In this document: piece by piece, positions 8,075 through 11,911 of the stretch | Numbering within the stretch: the stretch's first letter is position 1 | Layout of the letters: the number at the start of each line of letters is the position of its first letter | Notes under the pieces: model-generated | Told to the model about the DNA's origin: nothing | Databases searched by the model: none | The model's input: the letters and a program-made list of their open reading frames with translations, nothing else | Translations under genes and position numbers: made by a program | Assembly (NCBI GenBank): GCA_019322455.1 | Contig: JAHWIT010000095.1 | Location: 1 to 11,911 of the forward strand | Length of the DNA stretch: 11,911 nt | Direction of reading: 5' to 3' | Origin: Candidatus Woesearchaeota archaeon | GTDB lineage: Archaea; Nanobdellota; Nanobdellia; Woesearchaeales; WJKL01

Positions 8075-8459
8075 AATCAAAAAAATACTATTAGATACAA
8101 ACTTTCTCCTAATCCCATCACAATTTAACATAGATATCTTCTCAGAAATAGACAGAATTATGCTTGCAAACTATAAATTATATGTATTAGATAAATCAAT
8201 AGATGAATTAAAAAAAATAATAACAGATAAAAAACAAAAACTAAAAAACAAAAAAGCAGCAAAATTAGCTTTGCAATTAATAAAAACAAAAAAACCAAAC
8301 ATAATAAAAACAAAACAAGATAAGCCAGTTGATGATATCATAGCTGATTTAAAAGGTTACATTATAGCAACTCAAGATATTAATTTAAAAAAGAGATTAA
8401 AATTTAAAAAAACAAAAATAATCACTTTAAGAGCTAAAAAAAAGTTAATTATAACATAA
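8061..8459 (+). CDS. Fcf1-like PIN-domain ribonuclease (COG1412-type)
   Basis: A small PIN-domain protein, 132 residues from the TTG at 8061. The acidic metal-binding set is present: Asp12 in LLDTNFLL, Glu49, Asp91/Asp92 and Asp106 in ATQDINLKKRL. LLDTNFLLIPSQFNIDIF is characteristic of the archaeal relatives of Fcf1/Utp24, implicated in rRNA processing. In many archaea this gene sits beside rpo7 and spt4, as here, which favours that role over a VapC toxin; no antitoxin gene is adjacent. The start is uncertain. In-frame options are TTG 8031, ATG 8037 and TTG 8061, none with an upstream ribosome site. The only good Shine-Dalgarno (8063-8068) points to an ATC at 8076, which would give the family-like beginning (M)KKILLDTN. 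The C-terminus is very Lys-rich. Confidence 0.82.
   Translation: MEENKIKKILLDTNFLLIPSQFNIDIFSEIDRIMLANYKLYVLDKSIDELKKIITDKKQKLKNKKAAKLALQLIKTKKPNIIKTKQDKPVDDIIADLKGYIIATQDINLKKRLKFKKTKIITLRAKKKLIIT
8063..8068 (+). promoter_or_regulatory. Shine-Dalgarno motif upstream of an ATC codon
   Basis: GGAGGA lies inside the 3' end of the endonuclease IV-family gene. Seven bases after it, in the PIN-protein frame, is ATC at 8076 rather than a standard start. It may serve a non-canonical start or be chance, since GGAGGA also encodes Gly-Gly at the end of the upstream protein. Confidence 0.4.
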
Positions 8460-8473
8460 AAAACCCAAAGTTT

Positions 8474-8490
8474 TTTAAATACTTTATATA
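8474..8490 (+). promoter_or_regulatory. Tandem TATA-like boxes of the rpo7 cluster
   Basis: TTTAAATA at 8474-8481, preceded by CCCAAAG, is followed directly by CTTTATATA at 8482-8490. The first is centred 40 bases before the rpo7 ATG and would give a leader of about 15 bases. The second is centred about 31 bases before it and would give a nearly leaderless mRNA. The first matches the topA box context better. Confidence 0.6.
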
Positions 8491-8517
8491 TTCTTTTACA
8501 ATCAAGTAGGGATTCAA

Positions 8518-9105
8518 ATGTTCTATAAAGCTGAAATAAAAGACCATATAAGGGTACCTCCTGCTTTATTTAATCTCACAAGACAGGAAGCAGTACTTAA
8601 ACAATTAAAGGAAGAATATGAAGGCTATATCTCAAAAGACATAGGTATAGTAATAGATGTAAAAGAAATAAAAGAAATAAAAGAGGGTATTGTAATTCCC
8701 GGAGATGGTGCTTCTTACTATGAAACATCATTTGAGTTATTAACATTTAAACCAGAACTTCAAGAAGTTGTTTTAGGAAAAATCAAAGACATAGCAGACT
8801 TTGGAGCATTCATATCATTAGGACCAATAGAAGGAATGATTCATATTTCACAAACAATGGATGATTTTGTTAGCTTTGCAAAAAACAAGGTTTTGACAGG
8901 AAAAGATACAAAAAGAACATTAAAGATAGGAGATGAATGCAAAGCAAGGATAATTGCAGTAAGCTTTAAAGACACAACATCACCAAAACTTGGCCTTACA
9001 ATGAGGCAGCCAGGCCTTGGAAGATCTGATTGGATTGAAGAAAAGAAAGAAGCAGAGCCAGAAAAAGAAGAAAAAACTGAAAAAAAGGAAAAAAAAGGTA
9101 AATAA
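8518..9105 (+). CDS. rpo7: RNA polymerase subunit Rpo7 (RpoE')
   Basis: The 195-residue subunit forms the stalk of archaeal RNA polymerase with Rpo4 and is homologous to eukaryotic RPB7. The N-terminal RNP-like domain (about residues 1-80) starts MFYKAEIKDHIRVPP and contains VIPGDGASYYETSF. A C-terminal S1/OB domain (about 82-162) has VVLGKIKDIADFGAFISLGPIEGMIHIS and GLTMRQPGLG. The last roughly 25 residues are a Lys/Glu tail beyond the S1 fold. The ATG at 8518 gives the usual N-terminus and lies downstream of TATA boxes in a 58-base gap. It heads the conserved archaeal run rpo7 - spt4 - rps24e - rps27ae. A structured element fills the gap before spt4. Confidence 0.96.
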   Translation: MFYKAEIKDHIRVPPALFNLTRQEAVLKQLKEEYEGYISKDIGIVIDVKEIKEIKEGIVIPGDGASYYETSFELLTFKPELQEVVLGKIKDIADFGAFISLGPIEGMIHISQTMDDFVSFAKNKVLTGKDTKRTLKIGDECKARIIAVSFKDTTSPKLGLTMRQPGLGRSDWIEEKKEAEPEKEEKTEKKEKKGK

Positions 9106-9110
9106 TTATG

Positions 9111-9145
9111 GTTAAACTTACGAGCTTAAGCGAGTAAGGTTTAGC
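9111..9145 (+). ncRNA. Conserved hairpin element, copy A (leader of spt4)
   Basis: Arm 9111-9121 (GTTAAACTTAC) pairs with 9134-9145 (GTAAGGTTTAGC) as 11 base pairs with one bulged G (9139) and one G-T wobble. Inside this, G9122-A9123 faces G9132-A9133 as a tandem sheared-type G-A step. Then follow a 2-bp GC/GC stem and a TTAA loop (9126-9129). The same architecture occurs at 9811-9845 with pair-preserving substitutions. No long U-run follows, so it is not an obvious terminator. Calling it a functional cis-acting RNA is inference; a dispersed palindromic DNA repeat is the main alternative. Confidence 0.6.
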
Positions 9146-9166
9146 ATTTTCAAAGAAAATGGTAAA
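9140..9166 (+). promoter_or_regulatory. Start-codon-sequestering inverted repeat of spt4
   Basis: TTTAGCATTTTC (9140-9151) is complementary to GAAAATGGTAAA (9155-9166) at 11 of 12 positions, with a three-base AAA loop. The right arm contains the spt4 ATG (9159-9161). The left arm shares bases 9140-9145 with the upstream hairpin, so the full forms of the two are mutually exclusive. Confidence 0.5.
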
Positions 9167-9347
9167 AAAGAAAGTATGTAAAACTTGTAAAATTTTTGTA
9201 GATGGTCCTCAATGTCCTATTTGTCATAACAAACAATTTAGTACAAATTGGCAGGGAAGAATTAATATTCTTAATCCAGAAAAATCAGCAATTGCAAAAA
9301 GAATAGAGATTAAAGTCAAAGGAGAATATGCTATTAAGGTTAAATAA
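9159..9347 (+). CDS. spt4: Transcription elongation factor Spt4 (RpoE'')
   Basis: The 62-residue zinc-ribbon protein pairs with Spt5/NusG and promotes RNA polymerase processivity. Four cysteines form the ribbon: Cys7 and Cys10 (CKTC), Cys19 and Cys22 (CPIC). The conserved WQGRINILNPEKSAIAKRI segment, which contacts the Spt5 NGN domain in known complexes, follows. Length is normal for archaeal Spt4. The ATG at 9159 is the only sensible start, and no strong Shine-Dalgarno precedes it. Instead a conserved hairpin element fills the 53-base gap after rpo7 and pairs with the start codon region. The stop is separated from rps24e by two bases. Confidence 0.95.
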   Translation: MVKKKVCKTCKIFVDGPQCPICHNKQFSTNWQGRINILNPEKSAIAKRIEIKVKGEYAIKVK

Positions 9348-9349
9348 AA

Positions 9350-9805
9350 ATGCAGTTGGAAATTCTAGATAAAAAAGAAGAAGAATTATTGTCAAGAACA
9401 GCTATAAAAGCACATATAACATTTGACAAAGCAACGCCTTCTAATCAAGAAATAAAAAAACAAATAGCTTCTGAATCAAAAGCAGATGAAACCCTTGTTG
9501 TAGTCAAAAATGTTTATACAGAATATGGCAGATCAGAAGCAGATGTTAATGCTTATATTTACAAGTCAAAAGAAGAACTGCAGAAAATAGAGCCTCAGCC
9601 AAAAAAGAAAGCAGCAAAACCAGGTACCCAGACGAGCAAAAGCGAGTCTGACTCTTCACAAAAAAAACCTGCTCCTAAACCAGCAGAAGCTCCTAAAGAA
9701 GAGAAAAAAGAAGAAGCAAAGCCAGCAGAAGAAAAAAAGCAAGAAGCTCCTAAAAAAGAAGCTAAACCAGCAGAAGAAAAACCTGCCGAAGAGAAAAAAG
9801 AATAA
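9350..9805 (+). CDS. rps24e: Small-subunit ribosomal protein S24e
   Basis: The first roughly 83 residues form the S24e fold: MQLEILDKKEEELLSRTAIK, KATPSNQEIKKQIA, ADETLVVVKNVYTEYGRSEA and the helix ending SKEELQKIEP. Archaeal S24e is usually about 100 residues. This one has 151, because residues from about 84 on form a low-complexity Lys/Ala/Pro/Glu tail with repeats such as EAKPAEEK (twice) and PAEEK. A short interruption in that tail (TQTSKSESDSS) is encoded by a third copy of the hairpin core found before spt4 and rps27ae. The ATG at 9350 follows the spt4 stop by two bases, with AAGGTT at 9336-9341 as a weak Shine-Dalgarno. The tail is presumably disordered and surface exposed. Confidence 0.94.
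   Translation: MQLEILDKKEEELLSRTAIKAHITFDKATPSNQEIKKQIASESKADETLVVVKNVYTEYGRSEADVNAYIYKSKEELQKIEPQPKKKAAKPGTQTSKSESDSSQKKPAPKPAEAPKEEKKEEAKPAEEKKQEAPKKEAKPAEEKPAEEKKE
9629..9650 (+). repeat. Hairpin core, copy C (inside rps24e tail)
   Basis: CAGAC (9629-9633) pairs with GTCTG (9646-9650). Inside it, GA (9634-9635) faces GA (9644-9645), GC pairs with GC, and AAAA is the loop. The outer five pairs differ wholly from copies A and B except the closing C-G, while the G-A step, the 2-bp stem and the tetraloop length are kept. It is read in frame as QTSKSES, unlike the surrounding K/A/P/E-rich tail. Confidence 0.55.
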
Positions 9806-9810
9806 AAATT

Positions 9811-9845
9811 GCTAAGCTTACGAACGAAAGTGAGTAAGGTTTGGC
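9811..9845 (+). ncRNA. Conserved hairpin element, copy B (leader of rps27ae)
   Basis: This lies exactly 700 bases downstream of copy A. GCTAAGCTTAC (9811-9821) pairs with GTAAGGTTTGGC (9834-9845) as 11 base pairs with the same bulged G (9839). GA (9822-9823) faces GA (9832-9833), the inner 2-bp stem is AC/GT, and the loop is GAAA, a GNRA tetraloop. Relative to copy A, the inner pair G-C becomes A-T, and outer pairs change T-G to C-G, T-A to T-G and A-T to G-T. All of these retain pairing. Function is inferred only. Confidence 0.6.
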
Positions 9846-9866
9846 ATTTTCGAAGAAAATGGCAAA
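9840..9866 (+). promoter_or_regulatory. Start-codon-sequestering inverted repeat of rps27ae
   Basis: TTTGGCATTTTC (9840-9851) pairs with GAAAATGGCAAA (9855-9866) at 11 of 12 positions around a GAA loop. It holds the rps27ae ATG at 9859-9861 in the right arm. Compared with the spt4 copy, an A-T pair has become G-C, with the single G-G mismatch kept in both. Confidence 0.5.
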
Positions 9867-10098
9867 AAAACAAGTAAAACCAAAAAGATCAGTTAAACCG
9901 CATACTCTTTATGAAATATCAGGTTCAACTATAAAAAGAAAGAACAAAAGCTGCCCTAAATGCGGAAAAGGAATTTTCTTAGCAAAACATTCTAACAGAT
10001 TAACTTGTGGTAAATGCGGTTATTCAGAATTTGAAACTAAAAAATCAAAATCTAAAAAGGAAGAAAAACCAGCAGAAAAAAAACCTGAAAAGAAATAA
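9859..10098 (+). CDS. rps27ae: Small-subunit ribosomal protein S27ae
   Basis: The 79-residue zinc-ribbon ribosomal protein contains HTLYEISGSTIKRKNKSCPKCG and LTCGKCGYSEFE. The zinc ligands are Cys32, Cys35, Cys50 and Cys53. In-frame translation could begin at TTG 9841, but the ATG at 9859 gives the usual MAKK beginning, and the six extra residues come from the repeat element before the gene. The C-terminus has a Lys/Glu/Pro tail (KEEKPAEKKPEKK) like that of S24e. It closes the rpo7 cluster. The stop lies only seven bases from the stop of a convergent gene, so read-through transcription in either direction would be antisense to the neighbour. Confidence 0.95.
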   Translation: MAKKQVKPKRSVKPHTLYEISGSTIKRKNKSCPKCGKGIFLAKHSNRLTCGKCGYSEFETKKSKSKKEEKPAEKKPEKK

Positions 10099-10105
10099 AA
10101 TTTCT

Positions 10106-10456
10106 TTATTTGTTAATACCTATTCTATCCATTGCTTCATTAACTACAGATATTCTTTTTTCAGCATGTTCTCTTGGTGCACCAACAAGAGCAACATCAA
10201 GGTCTTCCCAGATTTCATGCACTGCTTCACCTAAAGTTATACCAGGATTTCTTTTTATCTCTTTTACAAGTTTTCTTCCAGTTGCAAGTTCCACTCTTCT
10301 TACATCTGCGCTTCTTCTATCTCTAATTAATCTCTCTATTTTTGGTCCTATTTTTGCTACTAAATAACCAGCAACAACTGATGCAGTAATTCCTATATAA
10401 ACATATGCAGGAACATTAGCTAAATATTGTTGGATTGTATTATATAATTCTGACAT
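10106..10456 (-). CDS. Hypothetical single-span membrane protein
   Basis: I do not recognise this 116-residue protein. Residues about 16-36 (YVYIGITASVVAGYLVAKIG) form one clear hydrophobic segment near the N-terminus. A basic, charged soluble part follows (residues about 38-116), with IERLIRDRRSADVRRVELATGRKLVKEIKR and a helical GEAVHEIWEDLD stretch. The positive residues directly after the segment suggest the C-terminal part is cytoplasmic. Coding is supported by the membrane segment followed by amphipathic helices, an ATG preceded by a TATA box at suitable distance, and tight convergence with rps27ae. The antisense open frame here looks like a shadow. No enzymatic motif is visible. Confidence 0.72.
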   Translation of the reverse strand: MSELYNTIQQYLANVPAYVYIGITASVVAGYLVAKIGPKIERLIRDRRSADVRRVELATGRKLVKEIKRNPGITLGEAVHEIWEDLDVALVGAPREHAEKRISVVNEAMDRIGINK

Positions 10457-10480
10457 TTTATATATTGAAATATGAAGTTC

Positions 10481-10488
10481 TTTATAAA
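10481..10488 (-). promoter_or_regulatory. TATA box of the small membrane protein gene
   Basis: TTTATAAA on the minus strand is centred about 28 bases before the ATG at 10456. It predicts an mRNA with almost no leader, and no Shine-Dalgarno motif is present. Confidence 0.5.
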
Positions 10489-10510
10489 TCTTCTATTTTT
10501 AGAACTAGAT

Positions 10511-11401
10511 TCATTCTTCTTTATCTAATCCTTGCATAACAATCAAATCATATGTTGTTAATTTACCGCCTTTTTTTAATTTTTCTTTGACAATCTCTTC
10601 CTTTTTCTTCAACTCTTCCTCAGTTTTCCTTTTCTTAGCTTGTTTTTTACTTTCCTTCATCTTGCCTACTTCTTCATTAACATGACCAAGTTCAATTAAT
10701 TTTTCCTTTAATTTATTATTAATTTCAGTAAATTTATTTTTTATCTTAATAAATTTCTTAAAAGCCTCTTCTTCTTTTTCCTTTAATTCATCAACATCTC
10801 CGCTTAAATCAATAACAGCTTCATGTTTTTCCTGGCTTTCTTTAGCCTTGTTTTGAACACCTTTATGCGCTTCTTCTGCCTTTTCTTTTAATGCATCAAT
10901 CTCTTTTGATATTCCCCTTTGTTTTTCCCAAACATCACTTATCTTCTCAGCTTCTTTTTCCTTCTTTTTAAGATATTTAATCTTCTTCATAATCTCTTTT
11001 TCTTTGTTAAAAGCCATAGGTTCAGTTTCAATCTTTGTGTCTAATCTTTCAATCTCTTCTTTTATCTTTGCAGGATCATCCTTTATGCCATATTTCTTTT
11101 CAATCTCTTTCTTTTCTTCATTTATTTTCTTAACTTCACTGATCTTGCCCTTAATTTCCTGATTAAACTTTTCTCTCTTTTCTTTTATCTGTTTTACTTC
11201 TTTTGTAAACTCATTTCTGTCATTTTTACTGCTCTTAACTTCATTAATTAATTTAGAAATAGCCTTTCTGTACTCTTCTTTTTTCTTAAACCATTCCTCT
11301 TTTTCTTGGTTTAACTGATTTAAAGTTCTCCTTAATTTACTTACCTCTATTCTATTTTCCTTAAGCTTATTAAATAGCTCTTTCTTCTGTTCTGTTGTCA
11401 T
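10511..11401 (-). CDS. Archaeal coiled-coil protein (COG1340-like)
   Basis: The 296-residue protein is almost entirely charged heptad-like coiled coil rich in Lys and Glu. A break near residues 103-130 (KKYGIKDDPAKIKEEIERLDTKIETEPMAFNKEKEIMKKIKYLKKK) resembles the hairpin region of the archaeal COG1340 coiled-coil family. A short C-terminal segment, GGKLTTYDLIVMQG, is the only non-coil part. The family's function is not established; ribosome- or chromosome-associated roles have been guessed from similarity of coiled coils. The ATG at 11401 has GGAG at 11407-11410, five bases away, which supports this start. It lies 55 bases after rpl12 on the same strand. Its family assignment rests on overall pattern and the C-terminal motif, so low-complexity resemblance is a risk. 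Confidence 0.8.
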   Translation of the reverse strand: MTTEQKKELFNKLKENRIEVSKLRRTLNQLNQEKEEWFKKKEEYRKAISKLINEVKSSKNDRNEFTKEVKQIKEKREKFNQEIKGKISEVKKINEEKKEIEKKYGIKDDPAKIKEEIERLDTKIETEPMAFNKEKEIMKKIKYLKKKEKEAEKISDVWEKQRGISKEIDALKEKAEEAHKGVQNKAKESQEKHEAVIDLSGDVDELKEKEEEAFKKFIKIKNKFTEINNKLKEKLIELGHVNEEVGKMKESKKQAKKRKTEEELKKKEEIVKEKLKKGGKLTTYDLIVMQGLDKEE

Positions 11402-11406
11402 GTCCG

Positions 11407-11410
11407 CTCC
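11407..11410 (-). promoter_or_regulatory. Shine-Dalgarno motif of the coiled-coil gene
   Basis: GGAG on the minus strand, five bases upstream of the ATG at 11401, fixes that start codon. Confidence 0.6.
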
Positions 11411-11440
11411 AGATTACCATTTTTATTTTTTTAAAATCAT

Positions 11441-11454
11441 AAAAAAAATAAAAA
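11441..11454 (-). terminator. T-rich terminator after rpl12
   Basis: Beginning three bases after the rpl12 stop, the minus strand reads TTTTTATTTTTTTT. Archaeal RNA polymerase terminates on such T-runs without a hairpin. It separates the abundant L12 message from the coiled-coil gene, perhaps only partly. Confidence 0.55.
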
Positions 11455-11456
11455 GA

Positions 11457-11774
11457 TTAGCCAAAAAGTGCGCCTAATCCAGCAGCAGCTTTTTCTTCAC
11501 TAACCTTTTCTTCTTCTTTCTTTTTCTCTTCTTTCTTCTCTCCAGCAGGAGCTCCTCCTTCAGCAGCTCCACCAGCAGGTGCAGCAGCTGCAGGCGCTAC
11601 AGCAGCCTTTTCTATTGCTTTATCAATATCAACACCTTCAAGAGAAGCAACAAGAGCTTTAATTCTAGCTTCATCTGGTTTAACACCAGCTGCTTCTAGT
11701 ACTTTTTTGACTGATCCTTCTTCAATCTTTTGTCCAGCTTTGTGTAATAACATTGCTGCATACACATATTCCAT
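11457..11774 (-). CDS. rpl12: Large-subunit ribosomal stalk protein L12 (P1)
   Basis: The 105-residue stalk protein dimerises on L10/P0 and recruits translation factors. MEYVYAAMLLHKAGQKI through GVKPDEARIKALVASLEGVDIDKAI forms the dimerisation domain (about residues 1-58). An Ala/Pro/Gly-rich hinge (about 60-78) follows, then a Lys/Glu segment, and the factor-binding end GLGALFG. All parts typical of archaeal P1 are present. The Ala-rich hinge makes this gene more GC-rich than its surroundings. The ATG at 11774 has GGAGGT at 11784-11789, nine bases away. In most archaea the gene upstream encodes L10, but the short upstream fragment here does not show a recognisable L10 end. Confidence 0.96.
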   Translation of the reverse strand: MEYVYAAMLLHKAGQKIEEGSVKKVLEAAGVKPDEARIKALVASLEGVDIDKAIEKAAVAPAAAAPAGGAAEGGAPAGEKKEEKKKEEEKVSEEKAAAGLGALFG

Positions 11775-11783
11775 TTTAATTCG

Positions 11784-11789
11784 ACCTCC
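11784..11789 (-). promoter_or_regulatory. Shine-Dalgarno motif of rpl12
   Basis: GGAGGT on the minus strand, nine bases before the ATG at 11774, is the strongest ribosome site in the window, as expected for a highly expressed stalk protein. Confidence 0.8.
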
Positions 11790-11807
11790 AATTATAAATT
11801 ATGAATA

Positions 11808-11911
11808 TCATATTCTTTTTTTCCTCAATTTTTGCTTCATTAACTCATTTATACTTGGCACTTCATCCTGTTTCTGTTTCATCTTCTCAATGCCTTTATT
11901 AATAATCTCTT
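11808..11911 (-). CDS. 3' end of an unidentified gene upstream of rpl12 (truncated by window edge)
   Basis: Reading the minus strand from the edge, one frame stays open for 33 residues and ends in TGA at 11808-11810. The visible residues run EIINKGIEKMKQK, then QDEVPSINELMKQKL, and finish RKKRI. They are charged and helical. The other two frames close quickly. Position before rpl12 suggests ribosomal protein L10 (P0), but archaeal L10 normally ends in an acidic stretch plus a GLxxLF-type motif like L12, and this end is basic. I therefore leave the product open. The 33-base gap to rpl12 contains that gene's Shine-Dalgarno motif, so co-transcription is likely. Confidence 0.5.
   Translation of the reverse strand, partial: EIINKGIEKMKQKQDEVPSINELMKQKLRKKRI

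Noticed and set aside
9111..9145. Hairpin as a kink-turn or L7Ae site
   Set aside because: The tandem G-A step is present, but the three-base bulge that must adjoin it is missing; the only bulge is one G five pairs away.
9108..9160. Stop-codon readthrough joining the upstream mini-ORF to Spt4
   Set aside because: The frame and TAA are conserved between copies, but the rps27ae copy has ATT in place of a start, and the substitutions fit base pairing better than protein coding.
9111..9845. Hairpins as intrinsic terminators or a CRISPR array
   Set aside because: No U-run follows either hairpin, and two degenerate copies separated by a gene do not make an array.
9841..9858. TTG start giving S27ae six extra residues
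   Set aside because: The extra residues come from the repeat element, which reads the same way (LAFSKK) before spt4, and MAKK at 9859 is the normal S27ae beginning.
9595..9873. Minus-strand open frame opposite rps24e
   Set aside because: It is the antisense reading of the Lys/Glu/Ala-rich tail, giving Phe/Ser repeats without promoter or family likeness.
10007..10367. Plus-strand open frames opposite the small membrane protein gene
   Set aside because: They overlap rps27ae or the better supported minus-strand gene and have no promoter, ribosome site or recognisable domain.

Overview
The window is a piece of an AT-rich archaeal genome. The archaeal signatures are a class I CCA-adding enzyme, RNA polymerase subunit Rpo7, Spt4, ribosomal proteins S24e and S27ae, stalk protein L12/P1 ending in GLGALFG, a geranylgeranyl-reductase-family flavoprotein, and TATA boxes about 26 bases upstream of start codons. 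Low GC, compact gene packing, Lys/Glu-rich tails and a FabF-type ketosynthase suggest a DPANN lineage (Pacearchaeota/Woesearchaeota-like). That placement is inference.

Layout. Positions 1-1110 (+) hold the 3' part of a geranylgeranyl reductase family gene, and 1169-3382 (+) topA. The CCA-adding enzyme gene (3366-4616, -) converges on topA with a 17-base overlap. It diverges from fabF (4718-6040, +) across a 101-base region carrying two back-to-back TATA boxes. Next comes a + strand set of a cation:proton antiporter (6093-7298), an endonuclease IV-family protein (7295-8074, ATGA overlap) and an Fcf1-like PIN protein (about 8061-8459). Then follows the archaeal transcription/ribosome cluster rpo7 - spt4 - rps24e - rps27ae (8518-10098). 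On the minus strand are a small predicted membrane protein (10106-10456), a long coiled-coil protein (10511-11401), L12 (11457-11774) and the 3' end of an unidentified gene (11808-11911).

How the genes fit together. PIN - rpo7 - spt4 - rps24e - rps27ae is the conserved archaeal information-processing neighbourhood, here without the GTP-dependent dephospho-CoA kinase (COG1909) gene often found in it. The reductase and FabF are lipid-related but lie in separate transcription units. Several genes (topA, cca, fabF) have TATA boxes placed for leaderless mRNAs. The antiporter, coiled-coil and L12 genes instead carry Shine-Dalgarno motifs.

The most notable unexplained structure is a pair of near-identical roughly 50-base elements, exactly 700 bases apart, filling the gaps just before spt4 and rps27ae. 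Both downstream genes encode four-cysteine zinc-ribbon proteins. Each element folds into an 11-bp hairpin with one bulged G, a tandem G-A step, a 2-bp inner stem and a tetraloop. Differences between the copies preserve pairing. A second hairpin in each element pairs the start codon region with the 3' arm of the first, so the two could be mutually exclusive. A third copy of the hairpin core lies inside the rps24e coding tail. This could be a cis-regulatory RNA, a dispersed palindromic repeat family, or both.
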